Shown: positions 1 through 12,174 of the stretch, piece after piece
Position numbering within the stretch: the stretch's first letter is position 1
How the letters are laid out: each line of letters begins with the position of its first letter
Source: Pararge aegeria
Lineage: Eukaryota > Arthropoda > Insecta > Lepidoptera > Nymphalidae
Assembly (NCBI RefSeq): GCF_905163445.1
Contig: NC_053187.1
Location: 6,572,001 to 6,636,000 of the forward strand
Direction: 5' to 3'
DNA length: 64,000 nt
The notes under the pieces: generated by a model
Told to the model about the DNA's origin: nothing
Databases searched by the model: none
The model's input: only the letters and a program-made list of their open reading frames with translations
Translations under genes and position numbers: made by a program

Positions 1-125
1 ACCATTTTGCCTTAAGCCTCATATTACTGTAGTCTAACTACACGACCTTGCTTCTTAGCGGCAGAAATAAATATGGCGGTATTACTTTCTTAGACCGGCT
101 GTCACAATAGCTCTACCTCTGCTGT
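1..125 (-). mobile_element. SINE family C fragment at window edge
   Basis: GCCTTAAGCCTCATATTACT and TTAGCGGCAGAAATAAATAT match the family C end. Confidence 0.65.
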
Positions 126-761
126 GGTAAACACTGCTAGCCACTGACACTGAAAAAGCACATACTTTTTTACACTTTTTAATATAGCAGAACCAAACTG
201 GTATACATAAGTGTCTTTTGGTGACTGGGTTTCCAATGAGCGTACTTATTTTTGTCTAAACTCCTGAGCGATTGAAATTAACAAAAAAAACTAATTAATA
301 CACTCGTATTACGTAGTAATACAAAACAACCAAATTCGTTCACTTTAATGTGTGAGTACACATTAAAGTCAAATAATTGTTTAGTTGTTGTTAAAAGAAT
401 ATAGAGAATGTGTTTATACTAGTAAAATCCATTTCATCATAACATTTGCACATTGTTGACGTAAATGTGTTTTCTGGCGTATTCAGAGCGGAATAGTCAA
501 ACAAATAACTAAACAATGTAGCATAAATAAATACGGTGCAGATTGAATTGGGATCAAACATTTACATTACAATACAATAGTTTCGCTCTTTTACAACTGC
601 CGTTCGATTTCGATTACTCCGGAGCCAGATATTGTAGAACCAGCAAATGAACTTGCACCGAACTTGTTAAAGTTCGAAAGTTTGGCACCGGCTGGCTTTA
701 ATCTATTTTATTTAGTAGGTAGTTAGAAAGAGCTAAAATTCTAACTGATATATAATTAAAA

Positions 762-845
762 CTGTCTCGATAATATAGTGGTTAGCATAGCTACTGTTCT
801 TGAGGTATTGGATTCGATTACAGGGTTGGGCCGAGAATTGATAGG
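762..845 (+). mobile_element. SINE family D head
   Basis: CTGTCTCGATAATATAGTGG and TTGGATTCGATTACAGGGTT, closely similar to the head at 25262. The apparent open frame over it is a by-product. Confidence 0.65.
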
Positions 846-879
846 TTTCTCAGGCAGGAGGGGAAAAAAAATGTCTTAC

Positions 880-1045
880 CAATTATTCATTGTAAGATCA
901 ACATCTCCTGAAGATGCTCCGGTTTCGGAGCGAAACGTGCGTAGAGGGTACATTGCCGAAGATCTGTTTGGTGTGGAGTATAAGGATTGAAGAAATTATA
1001 AATTACACCATACAGATTCTCCTGCTTTTCGCGGAGTATAGCAAA
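880..1045 (+). repeat. Dispersed repeat unit G, copy 1
   Basis: Contains TCCTGAAGATGCTCCGGTTT, GTTTGGTGTGGAGTATAAGG and CTTTTCGCGGAGTATAGCAA. Reverse copies lie at 5545-5715 and 50625-50770. I cannot assign a transposon class. Confidence 0.75.
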
Positions 1046-1458
1046 TTAAGCTTAATTTTCATAATCGATCACCGAAGTTATCACTTCAGTTATAGACGTT
1101 GTCAACGGAACGATTAGCTAACTTTGCACAATAATTCCATTTTTCTGACTACAAGGGATTGGTTTAACGAGATGAAAGTATTGGCAGTACCTAGGTATGT
1201 TACCGACTTCAGATCAATTCTTCTTTTATAGCGAAAAATAAAAACCTACTTCAAGTATAAACACTTTGAATTATGTAAAGTGGACTACGAGTATTCGACT
1301 ACAAGTTCGTTTCATATCTAGAATATTTAGAAAGCAATCGACTTGGCTTCTACAGGTAAGATCGAGTAATGGCAGGTAGATATTATTAAAGGGTAAAATA
1401 TTGACCTTTTAGTATTTTCGGTGGAAGCTGATAAACAAACCAGTGCTAGACTACTTTT

Positions 1459-1499
1459 CAAAAGTGCCTATAAAGTGACCTACTTTACAGGCACTTTTG
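1459..1499. repeat. Hairpin with 18-bp arms
   Basis: Arms 1459-1476 and 1482-1499 pair with one mismatch (CAAAAGTGCC against GGCACTTTTG), loop GACCT. Confidence 0.85.
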
Positions 1500-2164
1500 A
1501 ACACTTTCTTACTAGATATACATTTTTTAACAAAAACAAAGCCGACGTCTGAAATAAATGTTCCAACTAAAAAGGATTTTTTTTTGTATAAATCAAGCTT
1601 GACTACTATGTGTTGAAACTAAATAACGGAGTTATATGCTCGAACATACAAATACAAAACATCCGAATGTTTAATCTTCTCCTTTTTGAAGGATGAAAAT
1701 AATTGGAAGGTTGAAAATAAACGATTTCGTTTTTCAGTCTTCAATCTGTTTTACAGATGCATTTACAATGAAAATATTAAAAACAACAAAGAGGCTGCGA
1801 ACAAGAACAATAAAGTGAAATAAAGCTTAAAAGCTGAGTGAACTACGCCGGAAGTAGAAAAAATAATATTTTACATTCGTAACAATTTTTATCGTCCATA
1901 CGTGTCGAAGTGCCAGCTTGTACTAATAAGGTTCAAGGTTTGTAGCGCCGTGAGGGTACTTGAGAATTTCATATTTTATTCACGACCCTCATAGTCAACC
2001 TGCACGTAACATAAATCAGGTTATTTATCTTTATTATGTGTTGAGAAATGGCGTAGACTCGGGCGAATTACGGAGCACGCCATTTGTTGAGGCGCCAAAC
2101 TAGTGTTACGACAGCTATAGGGTTCCCTAACTTGGTACAATGTACCGGAGGAAGGTTAATGTAT

Positions 2165-2420
2165 TAAAAGTATATGTATCGGCATTATCATGTCAACCAA
2201 GGGACGTCCAATGCTGGATATGGATGTTCTACTGGTCTGCCTACCTAATCGGAGGTCTATCAACGCCGCGTTTCCGTTGGGAGGTCGCAATTCTAGGATC
2301 GTGGGACGCCAACGTCCATCGGTTCTCTAAGCTATATTGCCTCGCACATTACCACTTCAGTTTCGTGCCTACTTGAACTAATACTGTCATAGCTGTTTAA
2401 TAACTGCATCTCTGGTTCTT
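2165..2420 (-). pseudogene. Decayed RTE-like fragment
   Basis: Plus landmarks ACGTCCAATGCTGGATATGG, GGGACGCCAACGTCCATCGG and CACATTACCACTTCAGTTTC are the reverse of the conserved RTE-like end also seen at 13735. The plus-strand frame across it is a shadow. Confidence 0.65.
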
Positions 2421-4143
2421 TAGCAGATATCTCCACATTCCTAATAAATATACCAATAAATAAGCCAAGGAGTTTATTTATTATTTGAACGCGCATATTT
2501 CTTAACCTAGCAGTCGGATTCGCAAAAAATATTTGAAATAGCTTAATTCTTTAGTAAGATTGACATCACGTTACGATAGGCCAAAAGGATAAGAACGTGG
2601 CCGGGCGATGCAACACGGCAGGTATCGGTAGGTATATCGATAGAAATTCGATTGAAAGCTTGTAACGGAATTTCTTTTCCTATACGTGTTATATAGTACA
2701 GTGTATAGGCAGTACTTTCGAAGAAAAATACCTTTTTTTTACTAAGAAGTCATTAAAAACTTGTAATATTGCGGATACGGGAAAATAAAGATAAAGATAA
2801 TATTTTATCGAGATTGGTATTAAAAAGAAAATTTTAATTGATATTATTCTGTGGATTCCATTAAAAGGTAAGTAGGTATTTTTCCCGAAAGTAATATTGG
2901 TATTTGCGCTGGATAAACAACCAGGTTGGCTTTGGATTCCTAGTAAAATCAATTTAGAGAACCATGTTGTTTACATTTACCCTGTACTTTTCATATGGTA
3001 TCTACGGGTGCGGCTATTTGTAGAACTTATATGAACTTTACCAATAATTTCCTTCTAGACTATTCTATAAAGCCGATTACAAATTATGAGAATAATCATA
3101 GCATTTTTAATGTGGACTTTATAAAAGAAACCATCTCCTAGAAAAAAAAAACATACCTACTCGATTTGTATTTCTATTAAAAAATACTCGTGAGGCAGCC
3201 TCAGCACATATGGGATGGCGACGGGTCTACAAGGAACGCACCAGTGCCTCGCACAACGCACTTTTTGCTATAATAGCATTTTGTTCTACAGCAAGCAGCT
3301 GTCGTAGGGAACAGCCAGACCCAGTCTTAGCGAAATTATACCTAAAGCGGTGCAGGCGTAAATCGCGCGTCGGTGCAAACTTATTCCAGCACCGATTACT
3401 GATATATACTGATAGCGATGTACGTGTCTTGACGTTCGTATTTGTGATTAAGGATTCCTTCAACACATATACGAACCTCAGTGATTTGTTAGTGCACTGA
3501 CCGCTAAATAAATCTTTCTGTCTTTGCTGCTTCGTTAAATGGTGCCAGCAGCACCTTACGTGAGTTAGCCCTAATTCTAATTCTATTCAGTCAGTGTATT
3601 CAGCTATATACAACTTATCACCGAGCTGGATTTTACAGAAATGCATGATAATGACGTCATCAGAATTCTAATAATTTGGCTGCATAGTGATGTTGTAATA
3701 TTTTCTCTGACCTCGCTGGTCTATTGGATGGTTAAAAAGAACAAATCCCGCGCCAAAATTTCAGAAAAATTGGGTTTCGGGTTTCCACTCTAGAAATATA
3801 TTATTGGAGTTTGTAGAAATTTGGGTTTATTCATAGCCTTATTCCTGTTATTATGTTTTAATCACACATGTGATAATGCAGTAATAATCATTAAGGTTCT
3901 TGAACCGCCATTAGAGCAGCGTGGAAGCTACGCTCTAATTGCCGCTCTTCTATAACAGGAGGACTGTACCCAGCCGTAGGCTATTAATAGGCTGATAATA
4001 ATACAATTATGTAAGGCATTTTTTATGAAGATTAACGGAGAGTAAGCTTGTAATTCGTAAACTTTCCAGGATGTACACAGGTACAATAAATATTCTATAA
4101 AAAATCACATAGAATTTACAGTAAAGATGTAATAAAAACTTAC

Positions 4144-4373
4144 CAGTCCAATCCTTTCAAATAGTTGTTATTATTGAAAAACTGCAATTCTTCGTATGTT
4201 GCCGCGCTCGGTAGGTTCGGCACCAAATTGGGATGCATCGCCAGGAAGGTGTAAAGTGCTGTGCTGCCGGTTTTCTGCGGTCCTATCACGAGGACCTTTG
4301 GCAGCGCGTCCAATGTGTCGCACGATTTGCTCTTCGCCCAGATTTTTTTGTGACGGATGTCGTCGCATGGATT
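4144..4373 (-). CDS. sfl: sfl coding exon 10: start of sulfotransferase domain with PAPS-binding loop
   Basis: Acceptor ATTTGTCAG, donor GACTG/GTAAGT. Residues 598-674. Begins NPCDDIRHKKIW, then LPKVLVIGPQKTGSTALYTF, the 5'-phosphosulfate binding loop with catalytic Lys631, then TYEELQFF with Glu659. It ends in KGLDW with the Trp codon split, as in other NDSTs where YMEFFP follows. No matching next exon is visible between 1 and 4143 on either strand, so the gene continues beyond the left edge. Confidence 0.95.
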
Positions 4374-7300
4374 CTGACAAATAAATTCAAAATATAATTC
4401 ATATCCATAGTTGGGGTGCACCCGCGCATAAGTAAATTAATAAGTTGTTAGGACATGAAAGAAGGAAGATATTTACTGTACTCTTAGAGAAGTATATGTT
4501 AATCTAGGTCCTAAAGTAACCTATGCTACTCTCCGTCCTTTCATTTAACTCTATGACAAAAATCGAATAGTTTCTTCGATAGCGCATGACACAGGACAGC
4601 CAAACAAATAAACAAACTCAATTTCGCTTTTATAATATTAGTAGGTACTTATGAATTCTTAGAACAGATAACAAATTTCTAATCTTTATTGTTAGTATTA
4701 CAGATTACTGATAATTCTTGTTTACTTAACTACATACGAATGTATCGTATGTAGTTATTTGAAGTTTATTATACGAGTACATTTTTCTCACTTAAAATTT
4801 TTGCCTGGCAAAGATCGTTACGAATCGATAATGCCGCCTTTATCATTCCATATCTTTTTTCTTTTATCTCCTTAAAATGCACAAAGAGTAGAGATAAATA
4901 AATATTTTTAACAAAGTAGGTACAGTTTTTAATCCGATTATATTAAAATTGAACAGTTACAAACATTGTACGTAAATTTTCATTTGGTAAAAAAATATCC
5001 AGGCCTCCGTAACAATAATGTATTCGTACGAGCGGATTATCCGTTTCGTATTCATTTATATAGTATTGAGTGGGCCTTATATTTTGCGAGCTCGACGTGA
5101 GGTAAAAATACCTATGTTTATACCGAGTACAAGTATGACATAAGTCAGCATGGGAATCAATTCTGCAAATTGAATCAGCAGCAGCAGATTAATGTCGATG
5201 AATATCTACATTTTATTTTATTTATTTATTAGGGAGCCAACGTGTATATAACCTATCTTAATATATGGACACATTTAAAAATTGTTTTATAATGCTGTAC
5301 ACTCCACTTAAAGGCTAACTCAGCATGCATAACACAAAATACACTCTCTTTGTTTACAACCAAATTTTGTCATATTTAACCGCTTAACAAAAGAAAAATA
5401 AAATGGAAAAAAAAATACTATAATAGGTACATACATAACGAAGAAAAAGATATTATATTAATGACAATTAAGTTTCCGATAATTTTGTGTTCGCAAAAAT
5501 TTAAAAAGAGCAGAAGAAGGGAATATTGAAATTTGAAAATATGAGAATAAAGCTTAATTTGCTATATTCCGCGAAAAGCATAAGAATCTTTACGGAATTA
5601 TTAATACGGAATTTATAATTTCTTCAATCTTTATATTCCACACCAAATAGATCTTCAGATATTTACTATCTTCTCTGGAACTGAAACTGGAGCATCCTCC
5701 GGCGATAGTGACTATAGTTACAACAAATAATTGTCCCCACCTTATCTATTTAGACCCCGCCTACCTCATTAGTACCCCTGACTATGTATAATAAAAGTGG
5801 TTTTCACCTTTATTAAACATTTCCAAGGGTCGTTTACGGTACAGGGAGGTAGCATATAAAACGTGTTGAGAAATTTAAAAAAATATTAATTTTCATAAAA
5901 GTGTGGATATCTAGCGAAAATGATTTGAACGGGCTTCACACCTGGAGCGGTTTATTGTGCGGAAAACAAAACACGGCATTCAGTGTCACTATAAAGACTT
6001 ATCGAATCGCCCCGTCGCTAGATGCCCCTGAATATTCATTCACAAAGCTCTCGAGCCTCGAGGTTCAACAATAGACAAGCGTATCGCATTGTTATACCCG
6101 TCTAGTGCGTGGACACGCTTTGTACTACAGCTCTGTATAACACCGTCGGATATTCTAAAATCTTGTATAGCGTCCAAAAACAATAAAAATGTTGAACTTG
6201 TTTGCGTTTGTTTGGTTACCGGTTTTATATAAATTGAAAGTTGAATAGCTTTATTTTCTTTTTTCGTTTTTTAGATTGTAAATCCACCAAGCTGCATAGA
6301 AGCAGTATTTCGGGTATAAGCTCTAAGTTACTCTCTTCTATGGATTGTGACGATACGAAGCTGATGCGGATGATGGTGATGATAACTAAGTATTTGAACA
6401 ATAGGAATAACTTTTTTTATTGCACGGCGTACAGTTTCGCCCTAAACTACAATCTTACCTGGTTGTAAGAGGTGGATGCGGTGGATGGGCTAACCTGTTA
6501 GGGGTATGACAATTATGTTAAGGCCGTACCCATAATCAGTGTCTACGCGACATAACTTTGGAACGTTAAATGGCTTGGCGGCACTTCTTACTGGGAAGGG
6601 CGGTAACAACGACTGAAGATAAATAAAGAAATATACTCGTACTACGACAATAAAAACATCGCCATCCAGTCCCAAAGTATGCGTAGCTTGTTTTATGGGT
6701 ACTAAGATAACTGATGAATACAAAATTAATTATAATATAGCTATACATATACACCCAGCCACTCAAAAAACATGTTCATCACACAACCATTTTTCCAGTT
6801 GTCGGAATAAAGTGACAGCATTGGACTCGGAAAGGATGGTCACTACCGACTGCGCCAATCGGCCGTCTAAACCAAAGCATACCACTGAAAATTCTGAAAG
6901 AGAAATCGGAAGTAATCTGATCAAGCCCGTGACTTCCGACTTATAAGACATAAGCGCTCACCAATGCGCCAAGCAGGTCGAAATAAATGTCTTAACGAAG
7001 ATTGAGTAACTAATAACTAATATATATGTGTATTAAATAAGTAATATTATTTAGTATACTCACGCCCCAAAGAGGGTTAAGCTCGTCAGGCCGTAGTTGG
7101 AAGTACTTCTCTGCGAGTGCGAGCGGAGGCGCGGACGCGAGTCGCACATTGGTCCAGCATCTCAGGAACTTCACGACAGACTCGAATGTGTACAGCGCCA
7201 GGCGGTCGTTGCCGTAGTTGGACATGTGCGTCATAAAAACGTTGATCTAGAGGAAAAAAAACCTTTAATAATTTTTTTTTATCATAAAGTTTGTGTTAGA

Positions 7301-10300
7301 AATATCTACTAAAAGTAACTAAACAAATGGGTATTTGATTAGTATCCAAAAATGTGAAATGAAACGAACAACTTTACCCACTTTTTTATGGATTTGATTG
7401 ACGGACCAATCGAGTAACCCAAAGTGGCGTGCATTTCATACATGCACAAAAGCACTGCATACCCAAATTATTTTATATAAGTCGTATTGGAGGGGAATTT
7501 TTCGATTTTATACCATTTACCGGCTTTATGTATACCCTGGTCAAAAACCCTGTGCACGCCACTGGTAACCCCAGCCTATAAATAAAAAGCAAAACTTTAC
7601 AGGGCATGCAAGTAACACATCCTATAAAGCACCGCCCCGTGCCCATCGACTTGAGGCGTAGGTGTTAAGCCTCATGCCTATAAATAACGCTGGCAACCAC
7701 ACACTTAAGACCTAGACACAGCATGGCAACAATGATGTTTAAAGGCAGAAATACGCATAGCGGTAGTACTTCCCCGGACGAGCTGTAACAAAAAGCTCCA
7801 CTTCTGCTAATTTATTTACTTAAACTCACAAAATCTTTCCACTTAAAATAAATCATACGTAACTAACAATACTAAGTTTCATTCTTGACGGCCGACTGGC
7901 GCAGTGGGCAGCGAACCTGCTTTCTGAGTCCACGGCCGTGGGTTCGGTTCCCACTACTGGAATTTTTTTGTGTGATGAACATAAATGTTTTTTAATGTCT
8001 GGCTGTTTATTTTATTTTATTTTATTTTATTTATATTATTCATAAAAATATTCATCAGTCATGTTAGCGCCCGTAACACAAGCTACGCTTACTTTGGGGC
8101 TAGATGGCGATGTGTGTATTGTCGTAGTATATTTTTTTTTTCTATTCACATAGAAGCTAATTTGTGATATTGGATTAGTACCAAACCGGTTATCCAAAAA
8201 ATATCCATTATTTAAATTTAAATTTATTCAGCACAATACATAATTTTACATTTATAATACAATATATAAAATAAATCTAATTATATAATGTAACGTATGT
8301 AGACAATAATAACACATGTATGTATTTCAACCGGATGCGGAAAATCCAATATAAAATGATCGTAAAGTCAGTGGCTGATAAAAAATCAAACAGTTAAAGA
8401 CCAGCAGTGATTTCTAGTTCGGAGGTTATAAATGGGTCTCTACAGCCAACCTGGGCGGCTATCTTTTTTTACATAGATAAGAAAGCGATCACAACGTTCC
8501 ATTGCCAAGAAGTTCAACGCAAACGCAATTTTTCTCAGTTTCAAAATCAAAATCAAATATTTCTTTCTTCACATAGATGGAATTTTTGATGCGTACATTA
8601 CATGTAAAATATGACATAGAAATGAGTTGATGGAAATAACTAAATTCTTCAACTTAAAACTAAAGCTAACCCTCGTTACCTACGCGCGCTCACCTAAGAA
8701 GATGCCCACAACAAACTTAGCTGGTTTTTTTTGTTATCACCATCTCACAATAACTTACACCCAAGTATTTTTAACCTAGTCCTTAGTACTATAATTTTTT
8801 TAATTGAAGTACAAGGCAGATGGCCCACCCGATTGTAAGTTGAAAATCATCGCCTGTAAATAGAGTAACACTTCGCAGCCTGCGCAGGGTATGCAAAGAA
8901 CACGTCCTTAAGACTGCCGCCCAGTGTCTATCAACCTGGGGCTTAGGTGTTAAGTCCCATGTGTCTGTTATTACACCGGCAACCACGCACTTCAGACCGG
9001 AACACTGCGATGGTGCTAGGCTGCCGAAATAACCATGTAACCAGTAGTCTTTCTCAAAATGAGCTCTGTTAAAAAAAAAGAGCTCTGCTGCTACTATGTT
9101 TACTTTTACTTTTTCTAGATACTAGATAAAGCCATTAGGTAATATGGATTTTTTAATGACAATTTCTAATCGTAGTTTAGAAAGTAAGAATACCTACTAT
9201 TAAATTTGTGAAAATAAATAATAATAATAAATAAATATACTACAAGTATATAGCTTGTGTTATTGGTACTAAGATAGCTGATGAATATTTTAATGAATAT
9301 AATACACATAAATACTTACTTATACTATACAGACGTAAATGTTTACTTCTGCTATATTTAACAATTTAAGTTATATTATATATATTACTAGCTGACCCCA
9401 GCGCCATCTGTCGGGCTGGTTTGTTAATCTAAACCATCCGGGGTGCCACCCAAACGCATACCGAAAAATTCATTCAAATCGGTCCAGCCGTCTAGGAGGA
9501 GTTCAGTGACATACACACGCACACAAGAAATATGTGTATATATATATATATATATATATTTATTGAGTTAAGTAATCAAGAAAAATAAGACAATCTTCTT
9601 ATAGAATGTAACTCACTAGCGGGCCAAAGTTTCATTACTTCAAGCTTGTCAATAATAATTTTGAGCATAAAAGAGCGGTCAGTAAAAGCTCTTGTGTGGA
9701 TAATCTTGCCATGTTCTTTTGGTTAATTGGCTTTTACCGAAATGCTAAGAGGCTTGAGGGCTAAGCTTTGTTACTAGAGGACTAACAACCTTAAGCCTCC
9801 CGCCAAAAAAAACACCTAGGCCCGAGCCAATTTGGGGGCGAATTCCGTAATTGGACTACCTAGGAAATAGAAATGAAATCTGTTGCTTTAAAAGTCGGCA
9901 TTCGTAGTTTGTGCGTTAGGTATTTGACACGGGTTCATGTCTCGTTCCTAACCTAACCTAAATACTTGAATCTCCATACAAATATATATTTAGTCATTCA
10001 TTCAACTTACACTTCACTCATAGCCAAACGAAAGCTTCATAATTTTCTTTGCTTATAAATCAAAACAACAAATACAATATACATTATCAGCAATAACAAT
10101 TAATAATAGAGAATGTATATGTATAGTATAGTTTTGTAATAGTTTTAAACGATAGGTAGGTATATGATATGAAGATTGTCAATAAAAGTCGTCACTATAG
10201 TCGTTATATAACAGCATACGTACAGCAAACGCTTTATAGTAAAACAGTTGCTGCATTTAGAAACATAGTTCAAGTGCTTACATTCCAGTGAAGCACGAGC

Positions 10301-12142
10301 TCAAATTTGCCAACCACAATTTTGAATGCCAATGACCGCAGGAAGTACTGTCTCCACTTAACCTGCACTAGCTGAGTTATTATGGTTACGCTTCATAATT
10401 ACCGCTTATCTGATGCAACCTTATTGTGGCTAAAAAAAACGTATTCCAGCTTATTCTTACACTCAGAATCAACATAAAAGTGACATGGATTTGGTGGCCG
10501 TACATTCAATTCTGTGGTCTTTGGGTTTTCAGTTATCAGGGTCTCTATGATGTTCGAAATAAAGACTATATTTCAAAATCATAGCTGGATGAAGATCTCA
10601 TTGGCGCAGTATTTTTGTACTATCACGTTTTGTTTACATCTCTAGTAATAGCAGTTTCGTTTATGAAAAAAGCTCGGGTTAGAATATTCGGCAACGGTAA
10701 CAGAGAACAAAATCCATTGACATTTCTTAAGCATAGATCAACGGGTACATACCACGATAATATTTTGAACTCGGTCGTTTGAATCGTTTGAACTCGGTCA
10801 CGACGGGACCACGATCCATGCAACTGGGTCGAAATATCGAAAAATACAAAATATTATCGTGGTATGTACCCGTTGATCTATGCTTAAGAAATGTTGATTA
10901 ACCACGAAAATCTTAGTTTAAAATCTTTAATCCATTAACATGTTAATAAGCGATTCCACGCGTAAACGTTGATTGGGTTGATTGACCGCTAGTGTTCGAT
11001 CACATTGTTAGAAACTCCCGCCGAGTTACACACATACATATATCGATTGCCACTAAAATTCGAGAAGTTTTTTAATGTAGTTTAACTTTACTCACCGGGT
11101 TATTTATAAGGGTCTGGAACAACTCTCCACCCTGGATGGATCGGTCGAGACGCTGTCGTCCACCCGGGTACCGCTCCAAAAGCAACGTGTGTGTGAAAAG
11201 CCCGCACGTTTGACGCGGCAACACCATGACACCTCTGTGGCGGAATCCACGACGTAACCTAATATAAACGAATGGGATTGAAATTGCCAGTAGAAAAAGA
11301 TATAATTTATTTATAGTTTTATATGAATAGTAATCAGCACTATAACTTTGACATATTACTTTCGCTCTACAAAATTAGAAGTAGAGCAATTAACTTTAAA
11401 AAAAAACTTAGAATTAAATATGCAAAATTTTAATTCGGACAAAGCTTCTCCAGTTAAAACTGGGTCCTCTGCGATTTAAATTCAGCCTGCATTTTCATTC
11501 ATTTAAATAGCAAAGTAAACAAACAAACAGCACTCGGCATCCCGACTAGAATTCTCTTTTCAACAAATGCGTGGACATGAAAGAGACATAAAAAACCCTG
11601 ACCACAACATGTTTACTTTACATATTTGACAATACAGGTTTATACTTTACGGTTGCGCTTAGGCGAAACATTGATAATTTATTCTTATATTTTTTTTGTT
11701 TGTTTCATATATGACTTCTGTTCAAATAATTATATGAGTTAAATAAAAATCGGTGATTGCATACAAGCAGGCGTTACTTTGCCGAACTCTATTATATATA
11801 ATACAATACAAAGCGGTTATAGTCGAGTGCTTCGAACTTTTCGTAGTTATGTGCGTTTTTAATTTAAGCAATTGAAATATCGCTTGCTTTGTTGGTAAAG
11901 GAAAACCTCGTCAAAAATCCTGCGAGCCTGAATTTTCTCCATAGCGCTATCTCAAGGCTGTGAAGTCTACTAATCCGCATTTGGCCTGGGTGGTTTATTC
12001 TGAGAGAAGATCCGTGCCCTGTAGCGGGCCGGAACTTGGTTGCTAATGATGATTACATACAATAAACGTTAGGTCTAATTTGCTGTTGAGATGGAAATGG
12101 ACAATAATTGATAATATAACAAATTAGAATATAAAGGAAAGT

Positions 12143-12174
<32 letters not shown>

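Larger units (their letters stand above)
1..4143 (-). other. sfl: sfl intron 10 (partial)
   Basis: Non-coding. Holds a SINE fragment at 1-125, a tRNA-like SINE head at about 762-845, a dispersed repeat unit at 880-1045, an 18-bp-arm hairpin at 1459-1499, a decayed RTE-like C-terminal fragment on the minus strand at about 2165-2420, and an RTE-type 3' tail at about 3895-4000. The open frames at 2689-2952 and 3210-3500 show no recognisable domain, and I treat them as chance. Confidence 0.8.
4374..7063 (-). other. sfl: sfl intron 9
   Basis: Non-coding. Contains a common lepidopteran intronic repeat at about 4510-4660 (TCCGTCCTTTC block and TTTATAATATTAGTA tail), a 13-bp-arm hairpin at 4727-4757, a (TTTA)n-tailed LINE 3' end at about 5212-5345, a copy of the dispersed unit at 5545-5715, and a minus-strand family A SINE at 6635-6868. 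Confidence 0.8.
7247..11095 (-). other. sfl: sfl intron 8
   Basis: Densely filled with mobile elements: hAT-type MITE 7422-7564, family C SINE 7590-7805, family A SINE 7887-8138, LINE-type 3' region about 8525-8770, family C SINE about 8800-9085, a family A fragment 9248-9300, a common intronic repeat 9391-9535 ending in (TA)n, and a perfect 46-bp inverted repeat at 10721-10893. Confidence 0.8.

Noticed and set aside
1..4143. Search for sfl exon 11 (YMEFFP block)
   Set aside because: No frame on the minus strand here carries the expected next residues after an AG acceptor; the exon must be outside the window.
7887..7965. tRNA gene candidate
   Set aside because: A- and B-box-like words are present but it continues into a SINE body found elsewhere in the window; no cloverleaf with matched acceptor stem is apparent.
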